Source: Winogradskyella costae (GTDB lineage: Bacteria; Bacteroidota; Bacteroidia; Flavobacteriales; Flavobacteriaceae). Taken from it: 64,000 nucleotides of DNA. A program made the position numbers and the translations under genes. Under the pieces are notes generated by a model that was not told the origin of the DNA, made no database searches, and was given only the letters and a program-made list of their open reading frames with translations. Each line of letters opens with the position of its first letter. The first letter of the stretch is position 1. Positions 9,502 to 18,566 of the stretch are shown piece by piece. The stretch lies in contig NZ_JABFDK010000004.1 in assembly GCF_013403865.1 (NCBI RefSeq), forward strand, positions 124,001 through 188,000, in the 5' to 3' direction.

Positions 9502-9762
9502 TTACTCGTCGTAACCGTATTTTTTATCTAGTTTGTTCATTAATCTTACATAAACGAATATTAATACCACGAATACATATATAGACCCTTGTTGCGCAAA
9601 CCAAAATCCTAGTTTAAAACCACCTAGCTTAAATTGGTTTAACTCTTCTCTAAATAGAATGCCACACCCAAAGGATACTACAAACCATATTGTTAGAAGT
9701 ATGGCTAGATACTTCACATTTTCTTTCCAGTACGCTGTTGCGTGATCCTGTTTGTTACTCAT
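9502..9762 (-). CDS. DUF4212 symporter small subunit
   Basis: An 86-residue membrane protein with two helices (about residues 16-37 and 50-70), the YWKENVKYL start and the conserved glycine-rich first helix typical of DUF4212, the putative sodium/solute symporter small-subunit family. It precedes the ActP-like gene by 31 bases, the standard arrangement. It probably assembles with or stabilises the symporter in the inner membrane. Confidence 0.9.
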   Translation of the reverse strand: MSNKQDHATAYWKENVKYLAILLTIWFVVSFGCGILFREELNQFKLGGFKLGFWFAQQGSIYVFVVLIFVYVRLMNKLDKKYGYDE

Positions 9763-9775
9763 AGTTTCTTAGTTT

Positions 9776-11023
9776 TTATAGGTAAATCATAGCCTGAAGC
9801 GAAATAGTACTAGTGTCTACCGATCCAAAGCTTTGATTCATGTATTCTAAAGTTAATTTTGAATTATGTCCGCTCATATAAGCATTGATGCCAACACCTA
9901 ATGTAGATTTGTTATCATCAACAGCATCATAACTATGTGTTCCGTAACTGAAGTAAGGTTGAAATCTAGTTTTTAATTTATCACCATTGAGAACATAACC
10001 TACATGACCATAAAGCATACTTCCTGTTCCGTATGCGCTATATAAATAGTTTTTTCCGTAGTTACTATTTTGATAGACAGCATACGCAGTAATAGCACTT
10101 CCGTCTTCACCAATTGGTGTATCATAAAAAGCATCGACTGCAAAGATGGATACATCTTCACCTTCAAGATTTGGTGCAATAGCTGTGCCTGTATCAATTA
10201 CTGAACCTTCAGGATGTAAAAAGAAACCTGCACCAATATTGAATACTTTTTTCTCTCCTAAATAGGTACCAACTTTATAAGGCAAAAAGTTTGACTCTTG
10301 ATCTAAAAAATGATAATCGAAATAACCAGCATAGGTTTTTCCTGCAGCTTTAGAACCAAGATTAGAGCGACCATTATAAACGGCATCACCACCTGCAACA
10401 GCTGTACGACCATCTAAAGAAGATACAGATGCATCGTTTACAGCAACGCGATATTGTAATTTATTGAATTTCCCTTTCATAAACACACCTAAATGTCTTG
10501 CAAATTGATCTGACAAACCAATAGTTGCCCATGACTGACGGTTGTTATCTAGCGTCATGATATTAAGTGTACTTTGATTGTTTAATCTAGAAATACCATT
10601 GAAATAATGTAATCCTCCACCAACAGTATGATTTTCGCCTACATTATATTGCGCCCAAACATCGTGAAAGAAGAGTTGAGAACCATCACCTTTTCCAGTA
10701 GGACTTAACGTGGAACTTGTTAAACTATTTAATCCAAAATGAGTTAGAATTAAAAAGTCCTTGTTAATTTGAGCGAACATTAACACTCTAGCACGTCGTA
10801 AATTAAAGTTTAATTTACTGTTTTCGTTTCCGTTACTGTCAAATGTGTCATCCGTATTGTAATTGGCTTGGACTTGTGCCCAAGAAATGAGACGAAGATA
10901 TTTAGAGCCATCTTCGTTGAATTTGAATTTAAGTCCACCAGAATAATCTGGCGAGCCTTGAGCAATCATAAATTGAAAGAACATGATAAACAGTCCTATC
11001 AATACAAAAGTTTGATTCTTCAT
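9776..11023 (-). CDS. outer-membrane porin-like beta-barrel protein
   Basis: A 415-residue protein with a signal peptide (about residues 1-21, ending near IAQG), then alternating polar/apolar strands, aromatic girdles and a C-terminal strand ending in a hydrophobic residue, as in phosphate-selective-porin-like proteins of Bacteroidota. It opens the uptake half of the locus, 13 bases before the DUF4212 gene, so it is probably the outer-membrane entry route for the acid taken up by the symporter (inference). Confidence 0.8.
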   Translation of the reverse strand: MKNQTFVLIGLFIMFFQFMIAQGSPDYSGGLKFKFNEDGSKYLRLISWAQVQANYNTDDTFDSNGNENSKLNFNLRRARVLMFAQINKDFLILTHFGLNSLTSSTLSPTGKGDGSQLFFHDVWAQYNVGENHTVGGGLHYFNGISRLNNQSTLNIMTLDNNRQSWATIGLSDQFARHLGVFMKGKFNKLQYRVAVNDASVSSLDGRTAVAGGDAVYNGRSNLGSKAAGKTYAGYFDYHFLDQESNFLPYKVGTYLGEKKVFNIGAGFFLHPEGSVIDTGTAIAPNLEGEDVSIFAVDAFYDTPIGEDGSAITAYAVYQNSNYGKNYLYSAYGTGSMLYGHVGYVLNGDKLKTRFQPYFSYGTHSYDAVDDNKSTLGVGINAYMSGHNSKLTLEYMNQSFGSVDTSTISLQAMIYL

Positions 11024-11046
11024 TGTTTAAAAAGATTAGTTAGTAC

Positions 11047-11067
11047 TTAAAATTAGTTTTGTGTGCA
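11047..11067 (-). promoter_or_regulatory. 21-base motif upstream of the porin/symporter unit
   Basis: TGCACACAAAACTAATTTTAA on the minus strand lies 24-44 bases before the porin start and matches 20 of 21 bases of the motif at 4280-4300, in the opposite orientation relative to transcription. It includes TAATTTTA (11055-11048), a possible -7 element, but no TTG at the usual distance, so this promoter may need an activator. The match is seen directly; the role is inferred. Confidence 0.5.
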
Positions 11068-11132
11068 CTACTAAGCTCTTAAAAACATCTCTTTAATTCA
11101 TATTTTATATACTTATCTGTTAATTTAATATA

Positions 11133-11552
11133 CTAATCTTTAAATCGCTCCCATTTTATGAGCATAAATTTATCACCCAATTCAGTGACAACAACACCTG
11201 CACCTTTTATATTTTCAGGCTCTGAAAAATAACGACCAAGCTCATTTGCATTTAAAATTTTATAAGTCGGGTGATAATTAGAGTTATAAGGGCGCTTAAT
11301 ATTGTATTTTTTTACCCAATTCATAACACTGACATGAGAAATTCCTAATATGCGCTCAATTTCTCGATAGGTGAGCCCTTCTAAATAAAGTTGCAGTGAT
11401 TTATTAACATAGTAGTCATCTATCTTCTTTCCTATCTTATTAACTGTGAAATAATAATTACACTTTTTACACTTGTAACGTTGCCTTTTATTCACTATTC
11501 CGCTCTTAACATACTGATCGCTACTGCAATTTGGACACAAATCTATAGTCAT
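11133..11552 (-). CDS. InsA/IS1-type zinc-ribbon and helix-turn-helix protein, likely regulator
   Basis: A 139-residue protein. Cysteine pairs C6/C9 and C28/C31 form a zinc ribbon like that of IS1 InsA and IS1595-type transposases; residues 60-83 (YREIERILGISHVSV region) form a helix-turn-helix that resembles those used by transposases for end binding. There is no DDE catalytic domain; instead the protein ends in a short domain of about 60 residues that includes GVVVTELGDKFMLIKW. No inverted repeats or second transposase frame flank it. It sits 109 bases upstream of the porin gene on the same strand. I infer a transposase-derived transcription factor for the acetate locus. Confidence 0.75.
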   Translation of the reverse strand: MTIDLCPNCSSDQYVKSGIVNKRQRYKCKKCNYYFTVNKIGKKIDDYYVNKSLQLYLEGLTYREIERILGISHVSVMNWVKKYNIKRPYNSNYHPTYKILNANELGRYFSEPENIKGAGVVVTELGDKFMLIKWERFKD

Positions 11553-11691
11553 ATATAGTTATTTAGCATAAATATATCAAATTAGCAACATATACAATAA
11601 TGAATAGTTAAAATATTTCATTTTTGATAATTTAAAAACGAAAAACATATCATATTCATGATAATTATAAGTTAAATTACGAAAACACAAA

Positions 11692-11720
11692 AAAGCCTAT
11701 ATACTGAATATATAGGCTTT
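11692..11720 (-). terminator. terminator after the DUF779 gene
   Basis: A 12-base perfect inverted repeat (AAAGCCTATATA and complement) with a 5-base loop. On the minus strand it ends in a run of T, and it lies 25 bases beyond the stop of the DUF779 gene. Confidence 0.8.
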
Positions 11721-11744
11721 CTTAATCGTAAACTCTTTAGATTA

Positions 11745-12104
11745 TTAAACTGTAGAATTAAAATGATTCTCCTCTTCTTCCGTTAATAATCGTGAATGAA
11801 TTAAGAACCGAAGTCCTAATGGGATTTCTAATGAAAAACTAGATCCGCGTCCTTCTGTCACATCTACAGTAAGGTGTGTGTGCTTCCAATATTCAAACTG
11901 ATCTTGGTTCATGTAGAAGTTTACACCTTCTACCTCACCTAAAAGCACATCACTTTCATCGAGATACATATCTCCTTTCTCAAAAATCATAGGTGCAGAA
12001 CCATCACAACAACCTCCACTCTGATGAAAAATTAATTCACCATGCTTCGCTTTTAATTGCTTAATAATCTTTACTGCTTTATCTGTTATTTCTACTCGTT
12101 TCAT
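11745..12104 (-). CDS. DUF779 family protein, aldehyde dehydrogenase partner
   Basis: A 119-residue soluble protein with the family hallmark SGGCCDG (C32, C33) and a conserved TVDVTEGRGSSFSLE segment. Its biochemical role is not established; the family recurrently sits beside ExaC-type aldehyde dehydrogenase genes, as here. The paired cysteines could bind metal or do thiol chemistry. A terminator-like hairpin separates it from the dehydrogenase upstream, so its expression may be lower. Confidence 0.9.
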   Translation of the reverse strand: MKRVEITDKAVKIIKQLKAKHGELIFHQSGGCCDGSAPMIFEKGDMYLDESDVLLGEVEGVNFYMNQDQFEYWKHTHLTVDVTEGRGSSFSLEIPLGLRFLIHSRLLTEEEENHFNSTV

Positions 12105-12122
12105 ATAATTATGATATTAAAA

Positions 12123-12153
12123 AAGGCTGAATTAAATGGTCTAATTCAGCCTT
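12123..12153 (-). terminator. hairpin between aldehyde dehydrogenase and DUF779 genes
   Basis: A 12-base perfect inverted repeat (AAGGCTGAATTA and complement) with a 7-base loop, followed on the minus strand by a T-run. It lies inside what would otherwise be a two-gene operon, so it is either a full terminator with a further promoter, or a partial one setting the ratio of the two products. Confidence 0.7.
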
Positions 12154-12173
12154 AATTTGCTATTAATACAATT

Positions 12174-13673
12174 CTAAAAGAACCCTAATTTATTCTTATC
12201 ATAAGAGATTAACATGTTTTTAGTTTGTCTGTAATGACTCATCATCATAAGGTGATTTTCTCTACCAAATCCAGATTTTTTATAACCACCAAATGGTGCA
12301 TGTGCTGGATAAGCATGGTAGCAATTTACCCAAACACGACCTGCTTTTATAGCTCTTGGTATTTGATATAACTGGTGTGCATCTCTCGTCCATACGCCTG
12401 CTCCAAGTCCATACATGGTATCATTAGCAATTTCTAAAGCTTCAGCTTCATCTTTAAATTTAGTAACACAAACGACTGGTCCAAAAATTTCTTCTTGAAA
12501 AACACGCATTTTGTTATGACCTTCTAATATGGTTGGCTTAATGTAGAATCCATTTGCTAAATCTCCCTCTAATTTATTAGCCTCACCACCTGTTAATACT
12601 TTTGCTCCTTCATCCTTTCCAATTTTAAAATACGATTGAATTTTTTCATATTGATCATTAGACGCTTGCGCACCAACCTGCGTGTTTACATCATAAGGAT
12701 TATCTTGAATAATAGCATTTGTTCTTGCCACTACACGCTCCATAAAAGCATCATAAATATCTTCTTGCACTAAAATTCTTGAAGGACAGGTACAAACCTC
12801 ACCTTTATTAAAGGCAAATAAAACAGCTCCCTCGATAGCTTTATCTAAAAACGCATCGTCTTCATCCATTACGCTATTAAAGAATATGTTTGGAGATTTT
12901 CCACCTAATTCCATTGTCACTGGGTTTAGATTTTTTGACGCGTATTGCATAATTAACTGTCCTGTAGTTGTTTCACCTGTAAAGGCTACTTTATCTATTT
13001 TAGAACTTGATGCTAATGGTTTTCCTGCTTCGGGACCAAAACCATGAATAATATTTAATACACCTGGAGGAAAAACATCTGCAATTTTCTCCATTAATAA
13101 TGTGGCTGAAGATGGCGTTTGTTCTGCTGGTTTTAAAACTACACAATTTCCTGTTGCTAATGCTGGAGGTAATTTCCATGACAACATTAATAAAGGAAAG
13201 TTCCATGGAATAATCTGACCAATTACACCTAGTGGCTCCTTAATATTCATGGATAAGGTATTCTGATCTAATTCTGTTGCGCTTCCTTCTTCTGCTCTAA
13301 TGCATGCTGCAAAATAACGCCAATGATCTACTGCCAGTGGAATATCTGCATTCAGCGTTTCGCGGATTGGTTTTCCATTATCACAAGTTTCTACGATCGC
13401 AAACTCTTCTAAATTTGCTTCTATAATATCGGCTACTTTATTTAAAAGTGTAGCACGTTCTGTTGCTGATGTATTTCCCCAGGCTTCTTTAGCTGCATTT
13501 GCTGCTTCAACCGCATTTTCTACATCTTCTTTTTGTGATCTTGGATATTTTGCGATTACACTTCCATCTATAGGAGATGTGTTTTCAAAATAATCTCCAC
13601 CTACAGGTGGCACAAATTTTCCATTTATAAAATTGGAATACTTCTCTTTAAATTTTGGTTTAGAATAGCTCAT
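12174..13673 (-). CDS. NAD(P)-dependent aldehyde dehydrogenase (ExaC/acetaldehyde type)
   Basis: A 499-residue cytoplasmic enzyme oxidising an aldehyde to the acid. The general-base glutamate is in [11 protein letters not shown] (about residue 253), the nucleophilic cysteine is in GEVCTCPSR (about residues 293-296), and the NAD-binding GxTxxG segment is AFTGETTTG. The pairing CTC around the nucleophile and the C-terminal [19 protein letters not shown] segment match ExaC/AldA proteins acting on acetaldehyde or similar short aldehydes. An AraC-type regulator is divergent, and the DUF779 partner is downstream. Acetate formed here would feed the neighbouring acs locus. Confidence 0.9.
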   Translation of the reverse strand: MSYSKPKFKEKYSNFINGKFVPPVGGDYFENTSPIDGSVIAKYPRSQKEDVENAVEAANAAKEAWGNTSATERATLLNKVADIIEANLEEFAIVETCDNGKPIRETLNADIPLAVDHWRYFAACIRAEEGSATELDQNTLSMNIKEPLGVIGQIIPWNFPLLMLSWKLPPALATGNCVVLKPAEQTPSSATLLMEKIADVFPPGVLNIIHGFGPEAGKPLASSSKIDKVAFTGETTTGQLIMQYASKNLNPVTMELGGKSPNIFFNSVMDEDDAFLDKAIEGAVLFAFNKGEVCTCPSRILVQEDIYDAFMERVVARTNAIIQDNPYDVNTQVGAQASNDQYEKIQSYFKIGKDEGAKVLTGGEANKLEGDLANGFYIKPTILEGHNKMRVFQEEIFGPVVCVTKFKDEAEALEIANDTMYGLGAGVWTRDAHQLYQIPRAIKAGRVWVNCYHAYPAHAPFGGYKKSGFGRENHLMMMSHYRQTKNMLISYDKNKLGFF

Positions 13674-13767
13674 ACCTTAATACGTTTTATTATTAATTAT
13701 ATATTTATTTAGTATAAAAATTATCTATACTTTAGTTTTGATAAAGTTATTTTATCATATCTTAAAT

Positions 13768-13810
13768 ATCTTGAACATATCCGTTATAATTTTGAACATA
13801 TCTCTTATTA
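13768..13810 (+). promoter_or_regulatory. tandem direct repeat, probable AraC operator
   Basis: Two copies of TTGAACATATC (13771-13781 and 13792-13802) lie 21 bases apart, two helical turns, and the flanking bases (AT before, TTAT after) also agree. They lie between the divergent aldehyde dehydrogenase and AraC genes, about 44 bases before the AraC ATG. AraC proteins often bind two direct half-sites on one face of DNA, so the role is well supported by geometry though not proven. Confidence 0.6.
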
Positions 13811-13845
13811 ACAATTTTTAAGATTATTTTTTCGTAATATTGAAT

Positions 13846-14760
13846 ATGAGAGGTTTATTAGATCAACATAAAAGCCATAGAAAACTGAGTACATTAGTAG
13901 AAAATAGAACTACTTATAATGCTGAATATGCCGAATTAAATATTTATGAAACTCATGTTATTGCCGAACAAGTATCTTTAAAATTTGACTTTCCCATTAT
14001 CGCTAGCATGCTCACCGGAAAAAAGGTAATGCATCTAGAAGGTTTTAATCCTTTTGATTTTTTTCCGGGAGAATCTGTGGTAATGCCTACCAATAAAGAA
14101 ATGATAATTGATTTTCCAATAGCTTCAAAAAACGAACCTACACAATGTTTAGCGCTAGGAATTGATGCTTTTAAGATTGAAGAAGTTGTGGGGAAATTTA
14201 ATCATCATGTCGCTATTGAAAATGAAAACAATAATTGGGACTTAGATGCCACCAGTTCTCATTTAATAAATAATGTAGATGTTAACCATTTAATAGAACG
14301 ACTAACATATACTTTTACTAATAGCAATACCTCTAAAGATGTGTTATTGGATTTAATGATTCAGGAATTAATTGTAAGATTACTTCAAACAAAGGCCAAA
14401 TCGTTAATTACGAATGACAATCATATATTTACGGATACCAGAATTGGAACCGTTATTAAATTCATAAAAGATAACTTAACCAATAGAGATATCTCTGTAG
14501 ATCAACTAGCAGAGAAAGCTTACATGAGTACGTCTCATTTTCATAAGCAGTTTAAAAACACCTTAGGCATATCGCCTATTGACTATATCAATTCGGAAAA
14601 GATTAAGTTTTCTAAAAAGCTAATTAAAACATCGCAAAATTTGAGAATGTCCGAAATCGCTTTTAAATCTGGATTTAACAACACTAGTTATTTCAACAGA
14701 CAATTTAAGAAAACGGAAATGATGACTCCTCAACAATTTAAAGCTTCTGTTAGCAAATAA
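13846..14760 (+). CDS. AraC-family transcriptional regulator
   Basis: A DNA-binding regulator with an N-terminal AraC_N-type sensory domain (about residues 1-170) and a C-terminal pair of helix-turn-helix motifs (about 200-300; SVDQLAEKAYMSTSHFHKQF and SEIAFKSGFNNTSYFNRQF segments). I chose the ATG at 13846; a TTG two codons earlier (13840) is less likely. It is divergent from the aldehyde dehydrogenase gene and likely controls it, perhaps in response to an alcohol or aldehyde (inference). Its stop abuts the convergent symporter stop without a gap. Confidence 0.9.
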   Translation: MRGLLDQHKSHRKLSTLVENRTTYNAEYAELNIYETHVIAEQVSLKFDFPIIASMLTGKKVMHLEGFNPFDFFPGESVVMPTNKEMIIDFPIASKNEPTQCLALGIDAFKIEEVVGKFNHHVAIENENNNWDLDATSSHLINNVDVNHLIERLTYTFTNSNTSKDVLLDLMIQELIVRLLQTKAKSLITNDNHIFTDTRIGTVIKFIKDNLTNRDISVDQLAEKAYMSTSHFHKQFKNTLGISPIDYINSEKIKFSKKLIKTSQNLRMSEIAFKSGFNNTSYFNRQFKKTEMMTPQQFKASVSK

Positions 14761-16137
14761 TTACTCGTTTTTTAATCGTTGAATATACGCTTTGAGCTCA
14801 ATTAACACTTTTGGAGCTAAGATTAGCGTTGCCAACATAGTCGGTATCGCCATTAATGCAAACACTCCATCAATGAGATTAATCATCATACTTAAGCTCG
14901 TCGTAGCTCCGATAAAAATACTCAAGATATAGAAGTAATTATAATAGTGCTTTTTATCCGCTCCAAAAAGAAACGACATACATTTTGTACCATAATACGA
15001 GTAAGAAAATAGGGAGCTCATACTAAATACAGCAATACAAACTAGTAGTAGATATTTACCATAGATAGGCATAACATCATCAAAAGCTGATGCTGTAAGA
15101 CTCACTCCGTTATCAGAAGTCGTTTCCCAAACACCAGTAACCAAAATTGCTAAAGCTGTAAGCGTACAAACAATTAAAGTATCTATTGCAGGTCCAAGCA
15201 TTGCCACCAAACCTTCGCGAATAGGCTCATCCGTTTTAGCTGCACCATGTGCCATTGGCGCCGTACCAATTCCGGCTTCATTAGAAAATGCTCCACGTTT
15301 TATACCATGAAGAATTAAAGCACCTATAACACCTCCTAAAAAGGTATCATCTTTAGGAAAATAGTTAGCAGCGAAGGCGTCTGTAAATATAAGTTTCAAA
15401 TAATATAATAACACATCGTTATGTGCTATAAGAATGATAATTACCAATAGAAAGTATAAAGCCACCATACTTGGCACTAAACGCGAAGCAACAGAACCAA
15501 TTCGTTTAATACCTCCTAAAATCACCAAGCCAGTAATAAACACTAAAATAACACCAATAGTGAGATTGGTATATAAGCCTACTTGTACTCCATTCGGAAT
15601 TAATAAAATATCATTTAAAGCTTGCGTCAGTTGGTTTACATTAAAAACAGGCAAGGCGCCTATAAGTCCACAGAGACTAAAAAATACAGCTAAAGGTTTC
15701 CATGATTTCCCTAAGCCTTCCATAATGAAGTACATTGGCCCTCCTTGAAGCTCCCCTGCACTATCCTTTCCTCGATACATTATTGCCAAGGTAGAAGTAA
15801 AGAATTTTGTAGACATCCCAACCACAGCACTAATCCACATCCAAAATACAGCTCCAGGTCCACCAATTGAAATAGCAACGGCAACACCTGCAATGTTGCC
15901 CATCCCTACAGTTGCAGATAATGCTGTTGTTAAAGCTTGAAAATGGGAAATTTCTCCAGGATCATTTGGGTCGTCATATTTTCCCCTAAGCACATTTAAG
16001 GCGTGCCCTAAATACCGAAACGGTAAAAAATGTGAACGTATTAGTAAATATAGACCTCCACCAATTAATAAAATAAGCAAGGGTAATCCCCAAGCCAAAG
16101 ATGAAAAGTCGCTGAGTAGTTCGTTTAAAAATTCCAT
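14761..16137 (-). CDS. sodium/alanine-type symporter (AGCS family)
   Basis: A 458-residue inner-membrane protein with about 10-11 helices. The family signatures are the GNIAGVAVAISIGGPGAVFW region, the ATVGMG turn and the GAFSNEAGIGTAPMAHGAA loop, all near residues 75-100 and 280-300. Members import alanine or glycine with sodium. It stands alone, convergent with the AraC gene, with about 255 bases of gene-free DNA before the MscS gene. Confidence 0.93.
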   Translation of the reverse strand: MEFLNELLSDFSSLAWGLPLLILLIGGGLYLLIRSHFLPFRYLGHALNVLRGKYDDPNDPGEISHFQALTTALSATVGMGNIAGVAVAISIGGPGAVFWMWISAVVGMSTKFFTSTLAIMYRGKDSAGELQGGPMYFIMEGLGKSWKPLAVFFSLCGLIGALPVFNVNQLTQALNDILLIPNGVQVGLYTNLTIGVILVFITGLVILGGIKRIGSVASRLVPSMVALYFLLVIIILIAHNDVLLYYLKLIFTDAFAANYFPKDDTFLGGVIGALILHGIKRGAFSNEAGIGTAPMAHGAAKTDEPIREGLVAMLGPAIDTLIVCTLTALAILVTGVWETTSDNGVSLTASAFDDVMPIYGKYLLLVCIAVFSMSSLFSYSYYGTKCMSFLFGADKKHYYNYFYILSIFIGATTSLSMMINLIDGVFALMAIPTMLATLILAPKVLIELKAYIQRLKNE

Positions 16138-16392
16138 AGACGATAAATGTAGTAAACGGTTTTAATTTTATGAGTCTTCAGTTACGAATATTTATAAAAA
16201 AAAAGCATAATTAAATGAAATTCAATTTTCATTAATAAACAATCCTCTAGATTGTAATATGTTCAATTATAAGTTTTTTTATTTTCAAAAAACACAAAAA
16301 AGATATAGATAAACAGATTTGTAGCGGTTTTACTTGCATTTCCATTATAAACCGAATATATTAAACGAGACACTTAAGTCCCTTTTTATACT

Positions 16393-17334
16393 ATGAAAAG
16401 ATCCATTCAACTGACTATATGCCTCTTACTAATTCTAATAATTTTTAATATTGAAGGTATTATCAACTATATCAATTCACTTTCAAATTTTGAAGATTAT
16501 GAAAGCTCATTGTTAGTTCCACAAAAACATAATCTCCTAATTATTTGTTTCGCTTGGTTATTAATAATTTTCCTAAAAAAAGGTAAAGCACTCTTCCTTA
16601 AACGTTATGATATTTCTGCTGAAGACAATCTTGAAGCCAGAAAGATGTATACGCAGATAAATCTTCTCGAAAAAATCATCATATTTATTATTGGGCTATT
16701 AGCTATAGGATTTATTTTACTCTCTTTTGATAGCATTAAAAAAATTGGATATGGTATTTTTGCTTCTGCTGGTTTAGCCGGAATTATTATTGGTTTATCA
16801 GCTCAAAAAGTAGTTGGCGCATTGCTAGCTGGTATTCAAATAGCTTTTACACAACCTTTTAGAATTGATGATGCTGTAGTTGTAGAAAATGAATGGGGTT
16901 GGATCGAAGAAATTAATCTCACTTACGTGGTAATACGATTATGGGATAAAAGACGCTTGGTCTTACCGTCAACTTACTTTTTGGAAAATCCTTTTCAAAA
17001 CTGGACTCGCAATTCAGCTGACATAATTGGATCCGTTTTTTTACATACCGATTATCATGTTCCTTTTGATGCCTTGCGAACAGAATTAACCAAAATATTG
17101 GAAAACACTGTTCTTTGGGATAAACAAGTAAATGTTTTACAGGTAACAGACTCAAAAGAAACCACAATTGAAATTAGAATTTTAGTAAGTGCCAAAAATT
17201 CACCTACGGCATGGGATCTGCGTGTGCATGTTCGTGAAAAAATGATAGAATTTATTCAGAAAAACTACCCAGAAAGTTTACCGCGAACACGTGTTTATCT
17301 CGATAGTGATCATACCAACAACAAAGCCTCATAG
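16393..17334 (+). CDS. MscS-family mechanosensitive channel protein
   Basis: A 313-residue membrane protein with about four hydrophobic helices; the last, pore-lining one is glycine/alanine rich (FASAGLAGIIIGLSAQKVVG, about residues 127-146), followed by the MscS beta domain (FRIDDAVVVENEWGWIEEIN) and the C-terminal alpha/beta domain. It should open under membrane tension and release small solutes during osmotic downshock. It appears to be a single-gene unit. Confidence 0.9.
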   Translation: MKRSIQLTICLLLILIIFNIEGIINYINSLSNFEDYESSLLVPQKHNLLIICFAWLLIIFLKKGKALFLKRYDISAEDNLEARKMYTQINLLEKIIIFIIGLLAIGFILLSFDSIKKIGYGIFASAGLAGIIIGLSAQKVVGALLAGIQIAFTQPFRIDDAVVVENEWGWIEEINLTYVVIRLWDKRRLVLPSTYFLENPFQNWTRNSADIIGSVFLHTDYHVPFDALRTELTKILENTVLWDKQVNVLQVTDSKETTIEIRILVSAKNSPTAWDLRVHVREKMIEFIQKNYPESLPRTRVYLDSDHTNNKAS

Positions 17335-17406
17335 TTCTAAATGCAAAAAAGATAAGGTTACTATATCAAAATTGTTTGATATTATTTATTTACAATTGTA
17401 AAATAG

Positions 17407-17414
17407 TACATTTG
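17407..17414 (+). promoter_or_regulatory. putative -7 promoter element of the membrane acyltransferase gene
   Basis: TACATTTG matches the Bacteroidota -7 consensus TAnnTTTG and lies 20 bases before the TTG start codon at 17434. No clear TTG is seen at the usual -33 distance. Confidence 0.45.
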
Positions 17415-17433
17415 TACACCAATCAATTATTAC

Positions 17434-18531
17434 TTGAGCACAAATCGACTATACTTCATAGATGCCGTAAGAGCATTTGCTATCTTAATGATGTTACAAG
17501 GACACTTTATAGATACCCTTTTAGACGTTTCTTATAGAAATCATAGCTATACAGCTTATAAAGTTTGGGAATACACAAGAGGTATTACTGCACCCACTTT
17601 TTTCACTATTTCGGGTCTCATTTTTTCATATTTATTAATAAGAGCGAAACTTAATGGAACAATTGAGAAGCGAATGCATAAAGGCCTAATACGAGGATTT
17701 ATGCTTATTGGTATCGGTTATTTATTGCGGGCCCCAATTTTTGAATGGCTAACAGGTAAATTTCCCGATTCCTTTTTAGTTGTAGATGTTTTACAATGTA
17801 TTGGACTCTCCCTTATACTAATTGTTTTTATTTACAGGCTCACACTAAAGAAAACCTTGGTATTTTCAATAGTGATGTTACTACTTGGTTTAACCATTTT
17901 TATACTAGAGCCTTTATACCGCCGTTTAGAATTAGCAGAGATTCCTACGGTGTTTTCTAACTATTTATCTAAAGCAAACGGTTCCATTTTTAATATAATT
18001 CCTTGGTTTGGCTATGTAGCCTTTGGTGCTTTTATCGCAACGTTATTTTATCGCTATATAGAACGTCCAAAATTTAAAATGGCCATTGTATCTGGTTTTT
18101 TTGTTATTGGAATTGCACTTATTTTCGGTTCTTCTGAAACATTAATGAAACTATACTATATTTTAGATTTATCGATTTTAAAAGAGGTTGCTTATTATAA
18201 TTATTTATTTACCAGACTAGGAAATGTGTTGATTATCTTTTCTTTATTCTATTTAGCAGAAAATTATATTAAACAACCGTTAATTCTAAAAATTGGCCAG
18301 AAAACACTATCCATTTATGTCATTCATTTCATTATCATTTACGGTAGTCTTACTGGTTTCGGTCTTCACCAAAGCATCGGAAGAACTTTAGAACCTTTGC
18401 AAGCTGTAATTGGCGCCATATTATTTCTTTCTGTGGTTTGTTTTATCTCTTTTTATTACGGTAAAACGAATGAATTTGTATATGATAATTTACAGAAAAT
18501 CATAGACAAGATTAAGAAATATACGCGCTAA
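17434..18531 (+). CDS. membrane acyltransferase, DUF1624/heparan-alpha-glucosaminide N-acetyltransferase-like
   Basis: A 365-residue protein with about ten helices. The N-terminus (RLYFIDAVRAFAILMMLQGH, with the conserved histidine at about residue 25) is typical of the DUF1624 and acyltransferase-3 superfamily, which carry acyl groups across the membrane onto sugars or other envelope components. Translation starts at TTG; no ATG occurs before the conserved motif, and a promoter element precedes it closely. The substrate is unknown. Confidence 0.8.
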   Translation: MSTNRLYFIDAVRAFAILMMLQGHFIDTLLDVSYRNHSYTAYKVWEYTRGITAPTFFTISGLIFSYLLIRAKLNGTIEKRMHKGLIRGFMLIGIGYLLRAPIFEWLTGKFPDSFLVVDVLQCIGLSLILIVFIYRLTLKKTLVFSIVMLLLGLTIFILEPLYRRLELAEIPTVFSNYLSKANGSIFNIIPWFGYVAFGAFIATLFYRYIERPKFKMAIVSGFFVIGIALIFGSSETLMKLYYILDLSILKEVAYYNYLFTRLGNVLIIFSLFYLAENYIKQPLILKIGQKTLSIYVIHFIIIYGSLTGFGLHQSIGRTLEPLQAVIGAILFLSVVCFISFYYGKTNEFVYDNLQKIIDKIKKYTR

Positions 18532-18566
18532 GTTCACGGTTATTAATGACCTTAAATCAAGTCATT

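Noticed and set aside
4280..11067. The two 21-base inverted motif copies as terminal inverted repeats of a 6.8-kb mobile element
   Set aside because: No target-site duplication was seen, the enclosed genes are a coherent functional set, and both copies fall in promoter positions. A shared operator explains them better.
11133..11552. An insertion sequence
   Set aside because: Only the InsA-like DNA-binding part is present, with no catalytic frame and no flanking inverted repeats.
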